This document shows, in pieces, positions 8,187 through 17,376 of a stretch of DNA of 33,465 nucleotides. Below the pieces are notes generated by a model, which saw only the letters and a list, made by a program, of their open reading frames with translations, ran no database searches and had not been told where the DNA came from. This DNA is from SAR202 cluster bacterium (lineage in GTDB: Bacteria; Chloroflexota; Dehalococcoidia; Lucifugimonadales; Lucifugimonadaceae), in contig RQOS01000023.1 of the NCBI GenBank assembly GCA_008373205.1, positions 1-33,465 on the forward strand, in the 5' to 3' direction. The position numbers were made by a program, and so were the translations under genes. Positions within the stretch are counted from its first letter, which is position 1. Each line of letters opens with the position of its first letter.

Positions 8187-9869
8187 CTAATAGACTCTTT
8201 CCACTGGTTGCCATTGAGTAATAGTTACGTCAGGGGTTTTAATTGATATTTCTCCTTCAAGGTCTTTATAAACCAATGTATGTTTTAGCCAATCTTTATC
8301 ATTTCTGTCGGTTAAGTCTGTTCTGAAATGAGCTCCCCTGCTCTCTTTTCTAGTTAGAGCTCCATGAACTATAGATTCAGCGCAATCAATCATGTTTCCA
8401 AGTTCTAAAGCGAATAGTAAATCAGTATTATATACTTTTCCTTTATTATCAATCTTTATAGAATCTCTATACTTAATTTTAGTTTGATCAACAACTGACT
8501 TAGCATATTCCATAGATTTTTGATCTCTAAATACACCAATTCCTTTTGTCATAGCTTCAGCCATTTCATTTCTTACTTCAGAAACTCTGAGGTTACCATC
8601 TGAATTCATTATATTTTTAATTCTCTTAAGATCTTTTTCAACATATGATTTTGTAGGAATCTCTTCATTTGAAACTGTTTTCACATAGTCGGATGCTTTT
8701 TCAGCAGATCTTCTTCCAAAAACAACTGTATCCAATAAAGAATTGGCACCTAATCTGTTAGCTCCATGAACACTTACATTTGCACATTCACCCGCTGCAT
8801 ATAAGCCCGGGACACCTGTCTCGCCATCTACATCAGTTTTTATTCCACCCATAATGTAGTGCATTCCAGGTCTTATAGGAACTGGTTTTTCTGACATATC
8901 TATACCCAGAAATTCGACAGAAACTTCTTGTAGATAACCTAATCTAGTTTCAATAAATTCTTTACCAAGATGCCTCAAATCAAGAAGTACATTACCATCA
9001 ATGCCTCTTCCTTCATTAATCTCAGTTTGTTCAGCCCTTGAAACAACATCTCTTGAGGCTAATTCCATATAGTCAGGTGCATATTTTTCCATAAATCTGT
9101 CACCTTCTGAATTCAGTAGGTAAGCACCCTCTCCTCTTGCAGCTTCAGATAATAAAATACCAGTTCTAGCCAACGTTGTAGGATGATATTGAATCATTTC
9201 CATATCCATCAATCCAGCACCATTATTCCATGCTAAAGATAGACCATCGCCTGTACATATTAATGCATTGGTTGAAGGTTCAAATACTCGCCCTGCACCA
9301 CCAGCTGCGATAACAACAGATTTAGCAGTAATTGATTCAAGTTCTCCTGTTTTTAGATCAAGAGCTACGACTCCCTTGACAGCACCTTCATGCTTTATCA
9401 GTGATGTTACAAACCATTCTTCATAAACAGTAAGTCCTAATTTTAGAGATTGTTCATATAATACATGGAGTAAAGCTGAACCGGTAATAGCTCCCACAAA
9501 AAATGTTCTAGCTACTTTTTGCCCCCCAAACCTTCGAGTTCCTAATTTACCATCATCTCCTCTTGAAAAAATAACTCCCATTCTTTCAAGTTCAAGAACA
9601 GCTTCACCAGCTTCTTGACTCATAATTTCAACAGCATCTTGATCGGCTAGATAATCGCTTCCTTTAATTGTGTCTAAAGCATGTCCCTTCCAATCATCTC
9701 CTCTATCTGTCAGTGGAGCATTAATTCCCCCCTGAGCAGCATTTGAGTGACTTCTGACAGGATGAACTTTAGTTATGACAGCAACGTCCAATCCTAATCT
9801 TTGTGCTTCTACAGCACATCGCAAGCCAGCTAGACCTGCTCCCACTATTAATAAATCGTGATCATACAT
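8187..9869 (-). CDS. sdhA: succinate dehydrogenase/fumarate reductase flavoprotein subunit
   Basis: A 560-residue flavoprotein that oxidises succinate to fumarate. Visible are the FAD dinucleotide fold DLLIVGAGLAGLRCAVEA (5-22), HSNAAQGG with H41 as the expected covalent FAD attachment site, QYHPT (H229), LSEAARGEGAYLLN with R245 as the likely proton-shuttle Arg, HYIMGG (H337) and VHGANRLGANSLLD with R372. These residues are all present, so the enzyme should be active. AAGGAGAG precedes the ATG at 9869. The stop TAG lies inside the ribosome site of sdhB, so the genes are tightly coupled. The operon order is flavoprotein, Fe-S protein, CCG protein, with no SdhC/SdhD heme-anchor genes. Confidence 0.96.
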   Translation of the reverse strand: MYDHDLLIVGAGLAGLRCAVEAQRLGLDVAVITKVHPVRSHSNAAQGGINAPLTDRGDDWKGHALDTIKGSDYLADQDAVEIMSQEAGEAVLELERMGVIFSRGDDGKLGTRRFGGQKVARTFFVGAITGSALLHVLYEQSLKLGLTVYEEWFVTSLIKHEGAVKGVVALDLKTGELESITAKSVVIAAGGAGRVFEPSTNALICTGDGLSLAWNNGAGLMDMEMIQYHPTTLARTGILLSEAARGEGAYLLNSEGDRFMEKYAPDYMELASRDVVSRAEQTEINEGRGIDGNVLLDLRHLGKEFIETRLGYLQEVSVEFLGIDMSEKPVPIRPGMHYIMGGIKTDVDGETGVPGLYAAGECANVSVHGANRLGANSLLDTVVFGRRSAEKASDYVKTVSNEEIPTKSYVEKDLKRIKNIMNSDGNLRVSEVRNEMAEAMTKGIGVFRDQKSMEYAKSVVDQTKIKYRDSIKIDNKGKVYNTDLLFALELGNMIDCAESIVHGALTRKESRGAHFRTDLTDRNDKDWLKHTLVYKDLEGEISIKTPDVTITQWQPVERVY

Positions 9870-9890
9870 AAAAAACTCTCCTTAAAAAAA

Positions 9891-10397
9891 TTATATTATT
9901 GATTTATAGATATTTAGAGCTGTAATTGTACCTTGATCTATAATTTTGTTATCTTTTATCAATTCAAATGACTCTTCTAATGTATACTCTTCCAATGTAA
10001 TATCCTCATCCTCATCCTGATCAAGAGGAGATTCAAAAATTTTATCAGCTATAAAATACTCAGTAACTTCATTGCTGTAACCAGGAGCTACATAAAACTT
10101 TCCAAAGGATTTATATTCTTTGGCTGAAAAACCAGTCTCTTCTCTGAATTCTCTATCGGCACCAGCGTTAGAATTCTCTGATTTTTTTAAAGTTCCGCAA
10201 GGAAGTTCTAATGTGTAAGTCTTTACTGGTTGTCTCCATTGTCTAACAAATAAAATTTTTTTTCCTCTTAATCCTATTATCAACACTGATCCAGGATGAT
10301 CAACAAAATCCTTATTTATGATTGATTTATTGGACATTTCATATGTGTCTCTTCTTATCTGTAAAGAGTCAGCATTGTAAACTAATTTTGAGTCCAT
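9891..10397 (-). CDS. Nudix hydrolase, ADP-ribose pyrophosphatase type
   Basis: A 168-residue Nudix enzyme. The Nudix box is exact: G68-x5-E74-x7-R82-E83-F-R-E86-E87-T-G-F90 (GTLKKSE ... REFREETGF). Upstream VRQWRQPVKTYTLELPCG and downstream APGYSNEVTEYF are typical of the ADP-ribose/NudF branch, which splits ADP-ribose into AMP and ribose 5-phosphate. The frame can be extended to a TTG at 10439, which would overlap nadK by 38 bases. ATG 10397-10395 begins 4 bases after the nadK stop and gives the normal family N-terminus (KLVYNADSLQIRRD), so I chose it. It sits directly after NAD kinase, between complex I and succinate dehydrogenase, so NAD(P) turnover is a sensible role. Confidence 0.85.
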   Translation of the reverse strand: MDSKLVYNADSLQIRRDTYEMSNKSIINKDFVDHPGSVLIIGLRGKKILFVRQWRQPVKTYTLELPCGTLKKSENSNAGADREFREETGFSAKEYKSFGKFYVAPGYSNEVTEYFIADKIFESPLDQDEDEDITLEEYTLEESFELIKDNKIIDQGTITALNIYKSII

Positions 10398-10401
10398 ATT
10401 A

Positions 10402-11235
10402 TTAATTCTTTGAAATATAATTTCCTTTTCGAATACCAAGTTTTTCTGTAATAGTTCCCCAATAATAACTAGATGGGTTTTTTCTTAGAAATTTAGCTTT
10501 AGTATCTGAAATTTTTATCAAGAAATCATCATTATTATCTATTTTATGTTCTATAAAACCATCAATGCTAATTTGAGCATCTTTACGGGTAGAAACAGTT
10601 ATTTTACAAACTGAGTCAGAGTTTACAATTGCTCCTCCAAATTGACTCATATGAGTTGCAATAGGTTTTATAAAGTAGTCACTTGATTTAGGATCAAGCA
10701 CAGGACCTCCTAGTGCTAAGGCGTATCCTGTAGAGCCTGTAGCAGTTGATATAACAATTCCATCTCCCCTATAGGTTGCTAAATGAACATTATCAATTTC
10801 AGTAATTGTTTCTATCATTGATATCGAAGAACCTCTTGCAATTACGATATCATTGAGAGCTATATAAGAATTTTTATTGCCAGAATTATTGAACTCAATT
10901 TCTAGCATTGATCTTTCTTCTATTCTTACTCCATTTAAATATTCTTCTAATTCTGATAATGCTTTATCTCCCTCAATATCTGTCATAAATCCCACGGTCC
11001 CCATATTGATTCCTAAAACAGGTACATCATATTTTACCGCCAAAGAAACAGCTCTCAGTAGAGTACCGTCTCCTCCTATGGCAATAACTAAATCAATATC
11101 TTCAACCTTATCAAACTTAAAATCATTAACTTTTTGCCAAGATACGCTTGAAAATTTTGATTCAATTTGATCGCACAAATTTATTGCTTCCTGCGAATCA
11201 GGATTAATTACTGAACAAATATTTTTATATATCAC
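10402..11235 (-). CDS. nadK: NAD kinase
   Basis: A 277-residue NAD kinase, which makes NADP from NAD and ATP or polyphosphate. Motifs are IAIGGDGTLLRA (GGDGT at 54-58, with the key Asp), GINMGTVGFMTDI (75-87), ALNDIVIARG, the Gly-rich GDGIVISTATGSTGYALALG (158-177) and the following GPVLDP. Its length is normal and it is cytosolic. The start is GTG at 11235-11233, preceded by GAGG about 7 bases away, 12 bases after the nuoN stop. Being downstream of complex I in the same run of genes suggests co-expression of NADPH supply with respiration. NAD kinase is usually elsewhere, so the linkage is a useful context clue. Confidence 0.95.
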   Translation of the reverse strand: MIYKNICSVINPDSQEAINLCDQIESKFSSVSWQKVNDFKFDKVEDIDLVIAIGGDGTLLRAVSLAVKYDVPVLGINMGTVGFMTDIEGDKALSELEEYLNGVRIEERSMLEIEFNNSGNKNSYIALNDIVIARGSSISMIETITEIDNVHLATYRGDGIVISTATGSTGYALALGGPVLDPKSSDYFIKPIATHMSQFGGAIVNSDSVCKITVSTRKDAQISIDGFIEHKIDNNDDFLIKISDTKAKFLRKNPSSYYWGTITEKLGIRKGNYISKN

Positions 11236-11247
11236 TACTAACCTCTT

Positions 11248-12675
11248 CTAAATAGCAGACATAACATCATCAATTACAGATAGTAATGCATCGGGGAAAA
11301 TTCCCAGTACTAAAACTATCAATGATGATAATGATGCTACTAAAATATAGTTATTATTGCTATTAGACTTTTGTTCAAATTTTTCACTAGACATAAAAAT
11401 ATTCCTAAGAATACCAAGATAGTAGTAAGCAGAAATAAATGAATTAATAACACCTACGATAGCCAACCAAGCTAATCCATTATCTACAGCTGAACTAAAA
11501 ACTAAAACTTTACCCATAAATCCTACTGTAGCTGGTATTCCTAAAAGACTTAATATTGAAACTGTCAACATTATTGATACCAATGGATAAGTGTGGAATA
11601 AACCCTTGAGGCTATCAATAGAAGAACTTTGAGTTAAATTTATAATATGTTGTAAACAGAAAAATACAGTCAGATTAGTAATTGCATAACCTATTACATA
11701 AAATAATGTTGTTGATCCTGCTGATGAAGTAGAAATTAGAGCTATAACACCAACTAACATATAACCTGCATGTGCAACTGTAGAGTAAGCAAATAGTCTC
11801 TTTAAGTCTTTTTGAAAGATTGCCCCAAAATTACCTATAGTCATTGATAAAAATGCTACTAAAGATAGAAAAATTATAAAATTGTAAGAATCAAAATTTA
11901 CTGAAAAAATTTCTAGGAAAATTCTCATAATCAAAACAAATCCTGCTACCTTAGAAACTGTTGATAGATAAGTAACTATTGGCATTGGAGACCCTTGATA
12001 AGTATCTGGTGTCCACATATGCCAAGGAGCGATTGATAGCTTGAAAGCTATACCCATAAACAAAAATACAAGTCCTAATATTAAAGCAGGATTTATATAA
12101 GAAATATTTATATTGACAATATCAATAGATCCCGTAATTCCATAAATATAAGCAACTCCCATCAAGAATATTCCAGTAGATAATGATGCCAATATTAAAT
12201 ATTTAAATGCCGCTTCAAGGCTAAATTTTCCTCTACCAAATGCAACAAGTGAAATTATTGGTAAAGAAGCTAGTTCAAGAGATAAATATAAGGTAATAAA
12301 ATCAATAGACATAATCACTAGTAAAGAACCAACCAAAGATAAAAGTAGCAAGGAAATAAATTCTGATCTAAAAGTTATTTGATTTATTATGTAATCATAA
12401 AATGCTAACAAAATCACGAAGGTTAAAATTATTAGAAATAGAGCCATAAAGATATATAATTTATCAAATACTAAAGTATCAAAAAAAATATTTTTATTGG
12501 AATCAAAATTTATAAATTGAATCACCAATATTAAAGCTGAAATAAATATTCCAAATAGCGTGTAAATCATAAGAACAGATTTTCTATTTGTAAAAAAATC
12601 TATTATTAAAACAAATAATGCAGTAATAATTAATATTATCGGAGAGAGTAAATATGTTAATTCTTGAAATTGCAT
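11248..12675 (-). CDS. nuoN: NADH-quinone oxidoreductase subunit N
   Basis: A 475-residue antiporter-like membrane subunit of complex I with about 14 hydrophobic segments, the usual length. Recognisable blocks are LYLSLELASLPIISLVAFGR (key Glu of the proton half-channel), LSIAPWHMWTPDTYQGSPMP (the NuoN signature, with Pro-Trp-His), YLSTVSKVAGF with the central Lys, and DLKRLFAYSTVAHAGYML. Its ATG overlaps the nuoM stop by one base (TAATG). It is the last nuo gene, and nadK follows 12 bases later. Proton translocation across the cytoplasmic membrane is the expected role. Confidence 0.96.
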   Translation of the reverse strand: MQFQELTYLLSPIILIITALFVLIIDFFTNRKSVLMIYTLFGIFISALILVIQFINFDSNKNIFFDTLVFDKLYIFMALFLIILTFVILLAFYDYIINQITFRSEFISLLLLSLVGSLLVIMSIDFITLYLSLELASLPIISLVAFGRGKFSLEAAFKYLILASLSTGIFLMGVAYIYGITGSIDIVNINISYINPALILGLVFLFMGIAFKLSIAPWHMWTPDTYQGSPMPIVTYLSTVSKVAGFVLIMRIFLEIFSVNFDSYNFIIFLSLVAFLSMTIGNFGAIFQKDLKRLFAYSTVAHAGYMLVGVIALISTSSAGSTTLFYVIGYAITNLTVFFCLQHIINLTQSSSIDSLKGLFHTYPLVSIMLTVSILSLLGIPATVGFMGKVLVFSSAVDNGLAWLAIVGVINSFISAYYYLGILRNIFMSSEKFEQKSNSNNNYILVASLSSLIVLVLGIFPDALLSVIDDVMSAI

Positions 12676-14210
12676 TATCTTAGAATCTCCTTTATTCCCA
12701 TATCAAAAAAAGTAATAAAAATACTTGGAATTATACCTATTAATATAATTGGCACTGTTATTAAGAAAGCAGGTAAAATATCATAAAAATTTGCATCAGA
12801 TAATTCGTCATATTTATAAGTTTTATCATCCTTTTCTAAATTATTAGAACCAAACATAGATCTTTGAACCATCCAAAGAATATAACCTGCAGCTAAGACT
12901 ACTCCAAAAGCAGAAATTATTGTATAAGCAGGAAAAACTTTATAACTTCCTAAGAAGATCATAATTTCTGAAACAAATCCTGAAAAACCTGGTAATCCTA
13001 AGGACGCTAATCCTGAAATCACAAAAAATAAAGAAACCATTGGCATTTTATTTGCAATCGCTCCTAGTTTATTAATATCTCTAGTATGAGTTCTATCATA
13101 AATAAGGCCAACGGCTAGGAATGAAAGTCCTGTTATAGTTCCATGAGTAAACATTTGCATTGCAGCTCCATTTAGAGAATATAAAGAAAATTCACCAGAC
13201 TTACTTATAGCTGAGAATCCTAGTAAAACATAGCCCATATGACTTATTGATGAATATGCAATTAACCTCTTAAGATCAGTTTGTCTAAGAGTCACTATTG
13301 CACCATAAACTATAGAAATAGTTCCTAAAAGTGCCAAAAGCTCGGTTACACTAAAAATAGTAAATCCTTGGGTTTCTTGAAAAAAACCAAGATTAATTCT
13401 AAATAATCCATAACCAGCCATTTTCAACAGCACCCCTGCAAGCATTATAGAAACTGCTGTTGGAGCATCTGTATGAGCGTCAGGCAACCAGTTATGAAGA
13501 GGCCAAAGGGGGAGTTTCACTGCAAATGCAATAAAGAAAAATGCAAAAATAAATGATGCAGGAATTATTAAGTCTTTTCCTGCAATTAAGTCTGGAATAC
13601 CTTGAACACCAATTTCTGGAATTGAAACCATTGCAAGCGTACTAACAGAATCACTGGCAAATAAGGCAAGTATTCCAATAAGCATAAATGCTCCTCCTGC
13701 CAAAGTAAAAATAACAAACTTTGTTGCAGAGTACTCTTTTCTACCTGAACCCCAAATACCAATCAACATGTACATCGGTATCAATTCAAATTCAAAAAAT
13801 ATAAAGAAAAGTAATAAATCTAATGATGTGAAGACTCCCAAAACACTAGTTTCCAATAACAACAGCCATATAAAATATTCTTTGTACCTATGACTTATTC
13901 TCCATGAAGACATGCAAGCAACCATACCCAATAATCCTGTTAGTAAAACTAATGGTGCAGAAAGGCCATCTAAACCAAGTAAATAAGATGATTTAATATT
14001 TACTGAATCAATCCAATTTAGATGATCTATAAATTGGATTCCACCTTTGTCTTTATCGTAAAGAATAAATAAGGCAACAGTTAAGACAAACGTCACTATT
14101 GAAGAAAGTATGGATAATTGGACAACCTGTTTTCTATCCTTAAGAAATAACAATAACAAAGCTGCAAAAGCAGGAAGAAAGACTGTTATTGTAAGAATAA
14201 AATTAAACAT
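12675..14210 (-). CDS. nuoM: NADH-quinone oxidoreductase subunit M
   Basis: A 511-residue antiporter-like subunit of complex I with 14 or so membrane helices. FFIFFEFELIPMYMLIGIWG holds E140, which matches the essential E144 of E. coli NuoM by its spacing to the Pro. KLPLWPLHNWLPDAHTDAPT and SIMLAGVLLKMAGYG carry the His and Lys of the central proton path, and QTDLKRLIAYSSISHMGYV follows. The ATG comes two bases after the nuoL stop with no clear ribosome site, so translation probably depends on reinitiation. Its 3' end overlaps nuoN by one base. The assignment is secure. Confidence 0.97.
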   Translation of the reverse strand: MFNFILTITVFLPAFAALLLLFLKDRKQVVQLSILSSIVTFVLTVALFILYDKDKGGIQFIDHLNWIDSVNIKSSYLLGLDGLSAPLVLLTGLLGMVACMSSWRISHRYKEYFIWLLLLETSVLGVFTSLDLLLFFIFFEFELIPMYMLIGIWGSGRKEYSATKFVIFTLAGGAFMLIGILALFASDSVSTLAMVSIPEIGVQGIPDLIAGKDLIIPASFIFAFFFIAFAVKLPLWPLHNWLPDAHTDAPTAVSIMLAGVLLKMAGYGLFRINLGFFQETQGFTIFSVTELLALLGTISIVYGAIVTLRQTDLKRLIAYSSISHMGYVLLGFSAISKSGEFSLYSLNGAAMQMFTHGTITGLSFLAVGLIYDRTHTRDINKLGAIANKMPMVSLFFVISGLASLGLPGFSGFVSEIMIFLGSYKVFPAYTIISAFGVVLAAGYILWMVQRSMFGSNNLEKDDKTYKYDELSDANFYDILPAFLITVPIILIGIIPSIFITFFDMGIKEILR

Positions 14211-14215
14211 TTATA

Positions 14216-16177
14216 TCAACCTAAAATTACTAAAATAAATACTGAAATAACACCAGTAACAACCATAGCTAAGCTATAAGTATGAATTTGTCCATCTTGT
14301 AGTTTCAACGAACTTAAACTCAATCGACCAACAAGTTTAGATAGACCAACATTTATTCCATCAAAAATATTTTTATCAATCCATTCAGATCCTGCGCATA
14401 TGATTTCATAAAAAACATTTCTCACAAATATTTTTTCATACAAAACATCCATGTAGTATTTTTTATCCAAGAAATTATTTATAGCTGATATGAAAGAACT
14501 TTTTTCTATTTCAATCTTCTGTCTATAAATATTTATTCCAAATAATATTCCAGTAATTGATATAAATGTAGAAACAAGTGCTATTGAGAAGTTGAACTCA
14601 TGAGCTCCATGATAATGAAAAACTTCTAAACTTTTTTCTAGAAAAACACCAAATAAATGTTTATCTATAAATAATAGATTTGAAAAAACAGGATTAACTA
14701 GGTAACCAATAAATATTGCAAAAAAAGATAATAAAACAATTGGATATATCATGTATCTGGGAGATTCTTCCAAATGCACATGTTCTACAGTTTCTGGAAC
14801 AGGAAGGTTCTTAGACTTCAAGTCTTCAGATTCTTTATCACCACCACCTCTAAACTCACCCAAAAATGTTAGTGAAATAGCTCTAAACATATAAAAAGAA
14901 GTTAAAAATGCCACTAAAAGACCGATTATCATGCATATATAACCTATATAGCCACCGTGTAAATAACCTGATAAGACAATCTCATCTTTTGACCAGAAAC
15001 CAGACAAAGGGAATAATCCTGATAAAGATAAGGCGCAGATTGTCATAGAATAATATGTGTATTTCATCTTAGATTTTAAGCCACCCATATATTTCATATT
15101 GAAAGTACCTGCTGCATGGTGTACTGATCCAGCACTCAGGAATAATCCTGCCTTAAAAAATGCATGAGTAAATAAATGGAATACAGCTGCAGTGTAAGCT
15201 CCTAATCCTAGAGCCATAAACATATATCCTAATTGAGAAATTGTTGAATAAGCTAATACTCTCTTAATATCAGTTGTAGTAAGTGCCATTGTAGCTGCAA
15301 TAAAGGAAGTTAAAGCTCCTATGATTGCTACTAGAATCATAATATCTGAGTTTTGAAATAAAGGGAAAAGCCTTGCTATCAAAAATACTCCCGCTGTAAC
15401 CATCGTTGCTGAATGAATTAAAGCAGAGACTGAAGTAGGTCCTTCCATGGCATCAGGAAGCCAATTATGAAGAGGGAATTGGGCAGATTTACCTATAGCC
15501 CCCACTAAGAATCCCAGAGATAAAATCGTTGCTACATTTGTTGATATTTCATTATTCAATATTGCATTGTATAAAGCAGGAATTTCTAATAAGTCAGAAT
15601 TCACATTAAATAAATAAATTATAGAGAATAAAAATCCGAAATCTCCTAATCTTGTCATAATAAAGGCTTTCTTTGCAGCTGCAGCTGCAGATTTCCTTTC
15701 ATGCCAAAAGCCAATAAGTAGATAAGAAGAAACACCCACTAATTCCCAAAAAATAAATAATTGTAGAATGTTTCTAGACATTACTAGGCCAAGCATAGAA
15801 CCTGTAAATAAAGCCATATAGGAGAAGTATCTACAAAAACTTTTGTCTCCATGCATGTATCCAATGGAGTAAATCTGAACCAAAAACGAGACTCCTGAAA
15901 CTACAACTAACATTATTGCAGTCAGCGGATCTACCAAGAAAGAAAAAGTTATATCAACATCATTTAGGTTGATCCATGTAAATGAAATTGACGATGAAAA
16001 ATCCCCTACATTAAAAAGTGCAATTAAAGCAAAAATAAAACTTATTCCAATAGAAATTGAGTTTACAATACCAGGAATTTCACTCTTATCACTTATTAAG
16101 TTTCTTAATACAATTGAATTAAAAATAAAAACGCTAAAAGGAATTAACAATATTAGCAATGTTAGTATTTCAATCAA
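14216..16177 (-). CDS. nuoL: NADH-quinone oxidoreductase subunit L
   Basis: A 653-residue distal antiporter-like subunit of complex I. Motifs include LFIFWELVGVSSYLLIGFWH with the channel Glu, AAAAAKKAFIMTRLGDFGFL with the Lys and Asp pair, FPLHNWLPDAMEGPTSVSAL, HSATMVTAGVFLIARL and FHLFTHAFFKAGLFLSAGSV. The C-terminal part (about 550-653) fits the lateral helix HL and its anchor, so the subunit is complete. The start is a TTG at 16177 with GGAG about 9 bases upstream. A small 64-residue gene lies between it and nuoK, an insertion in an otherwise standard order. Confidence 0.96.
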   Translation of the reverse strand: MIEILTLLILLIPFSVFIFNSIVLRNLISDKSEIPGIVNSISIGISFIFALIALFNVGDFSSSISFTWINLNDVDITFSFLVDPLTAIMLVVVSGVSFLVQIYSIGYMHGDKSFCRYFSYMALFTGSMLGLVMSRNILQLFIFWELVGVSSYLLIGFWHERKSAAAAAKKAFIMTRLGDFGFLFSIIYLFNVNSDLLEIPALYNAILNNEISTNVATILSLGFLVGAIGKSAQFPLHNWLPDAMEGPTSVSALIHSATMVTAGVFLIARLFPLFQNSDIMILVAIIGALTSFIAATMALTTTDIKRVLAYSTISQLGYMFMALGLGAYTAAVFHLFTHAFFKAGLFLSAGSVHHAAGTFNMKYMGGLKSKMKYTYYSMTICALSLSGLFPLSGFWSKDEIVLSGYLHGGYIGYICMIIGLLVAFLTSFYMFRAISLTFLGEFRGGGDKESEDLKSKNLPVPETVEHVHLEESPRYMIYPIVLLSFFAIFIGYLVNPVFSNLLFIDKHLFGVFLEKSLEVFHYHGAHEFNFSIALVSTFISITGILFGINIYRQKIEIEKSSFISAINNFLDKKYYMDVLYEKIFVRNVFYEIICAGSEWIDKNIFDGINVGLSKLVGRLSLSSLKLQDGQIHTYSLAMVVTGVISVFILVILG

Positions 16178-16190
16178 AAATAATTTCTCC

Positions 16191-16385
16191 CTAAATTTTT
16201 CTTATAATTTCATCTGCAACATGTTCTCTACCTTTCGGAACAAGTATTCTAAAGTTTGATTTTTCTGACCATTCTAATAAACCATTCTCAGGAATAATCT
16301 TGGTTGGAAGCCCTTCTGCTTCAAGTAAGTTTTTCCAAGTTTCAGCAGTAGTCAAATTATTAACTTTTTTATAATCAATCCACAT
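16191..16385 (-). CDS. small DUF2007-like protein inside the nuo operon
   Basis: A 64-residue soluble protein between nuoK (2 bases upstream) and nuoL (13 bases downstream). The pattern TAETWKNLLEAEGLPTKIIP (13-32) and then NFRILVPKGREHVADEIIRK (44-63) resembles the DUF2007 group of small putative signal-transducing proteins with a ferredoxin-like alpha/beta fold: a helix that reads as access to a partner, then a strand and a C-terminal helix. There are no cysteines and no membrane segment. The ATG at 16385-16383 follows the nuoK stop closely, with only a distant GGAG, so coupling is likely. It is not a known complex I subunit; an assembly or regulatory role is speculation. The DUF2007 match is by eye. 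Confidence 0.7.
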   Translation of the reverse strand: MWIDYKKVNNLTTAETWKNLLEAEGLPTKIIPENGLLEWSEKSNFRILVPKGREHVADEIIRKI

Positions 16386-16387
16386 AA

Positions 16388-16735
16388 TTAATTTTTCATC
16401 TCCGATAAATCAGATAGCTCAACGGTTGATTTAAATTTTCCAAGCGCAAGCACTAAAGCTAATGCTAATGCAGTTTCTCCAGCTGCAACAGAGATAATAA
16501 AAATACCTAAAATATTTCCTGACAAAACATGAAAAATATTTTCATTAGTAAGGGAATTTAATATAAAATCTTCATGAATGCTGTATCTAGTAAATGCAAT
16601 TACAGCTAATACTACAGAGTTAAATATAAGCTCAAGAGACATCAATGTAATTACTATATTTTTTCTAGTCAATAAACCAAATATTCCTATAGATAATAAG
16701 GCTGAAGAAAAAATTAATACAATATCTAAAGTCAT
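16388..16735 (-). CDS. nuoK: NADH-quinone oxidoreductase subunit K
   Basis: A 115-residue subunit with three membrane helices, slightly longer than the usual 100. It carries IGIFGLLTRKNIVITLMSLE and LIFNSVVLAVIAF, with the conserved intramembrane Glu of helix II (SLELIFN), and GIFIISVAAGETALALALVL with the second Glu of helix III. Both are needed for proton transfer in the E-channel. A loop insertion around residues 52-70 (HEDFILNSLTNENIFHVLSG) explains the extra length. The ATG overlaps the nuoJ stop by 4 bases. The C-terminal tail is hydrophilic. Confidence 0.95.
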   Translation of the reverse strand: MTLDIVLIFSSALLSIGIFGLLTRKNIVITLMSLELIFNSVVLAVIAFTRYSIHEDFILNSLTNENIFHVLSGNILGIFIISVAAGETALALALVLALGKFKSTVELSDLSEMKN

Positions 16736-17376
16736 ACCGTTTCTCTTTCTCCTTCATTATCATTTTCTATAGTATTTTTTGTAACTGCTATAGATCCAAT
16801 TACACATGCGACTATTATAAGACCGATTAATTGAAGTGATATAAAATATCTTGTAGAAAGAAGCGTTCCTATAGGAATTATGGAATTATTAAATAATCCT
16901 TCTTTAATTTGATTTTCATCAGAAGTATTCTTTACTGAAGATATGGAGTTGTCATCTGGATTTTCAACATATCTTTCAAATAAAACTTCTTTAACTAATG
17001 GAGATTTAATATCATCAACTGTAGTCCAATTTGTTGAAAGTATCACATAGGTAAAAACAGCAAATATCAACGATGAAATAAATAGAGAAGTATAGAAGCT
17101 AATTCCTTTGGTTGATGATGAAGCAGTTTGTAAATCCTTAACTAGCAAAACCGAAAAAGCCATCAAAACAGAAACAGCTCCTACATATACTAGAATTTGC
17201 ACTGCCCCTAAAAATTCTGCATTAATTGCAAAATAAACAACTGCCACAGTAATAAAACTTAATGCCAAGCATATTGCTGCCCTAAAAACGTTTGTTTGAA
17301 CCACTACAACCAATGCACTAATAACACCTACTATAGAGACTAATATCAAAAAAATATTTAGTAACGAATTATCCAT
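16732..17376 (-). CDS. nuoJ: NADH-quinone oxidoreductase subunit J
   Basis: A 214-residue membrane subunit with five predicted helices. The conserved N-terminal part has VVVQTNVFRAAICLALSFIT and then YFAINAEFLGAVQILVYVGA, which includes the pi-bulge helix (TM3) region of complex I, and SVLMAFSVLLVKDL. A hydrophilic loop of about 50 residues (roughly 117-165) before the last helix is longer than in many bacteria. The ATG overlaps the nuoI stop by 8 bases, and its own end overlaps nuoK by 4, so the gene is tightly coupled on both sides. Confidence 0.95.
   Translation of the reverse strand: MDNSLLNIFLILVSIVGVISALVVVVQTNVFRAAICLALSFITVAVVYFAINAEFLGAVQILVYVGAVSVLMAFSVLLVKDLQTASSSTKGISFYTSLFISSLIFAVFTYVILSTNWTTVDDIKSPLVKEVLFERYVENPDDNSISSVKNTSDENQIKEGLFNNSIIPIGTLLSTRYFISLQLIGLIIVACVIGSIAVTKNTIENDNEGERETV

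Noticed and set aside
8179-8214. Upstream ATG for sdhB at 8214.
   Set aside because: It would overlap sdhA by 28 bases, while the ATG at 8178 has AGGAG at good distance and gives the normal N-terminus.
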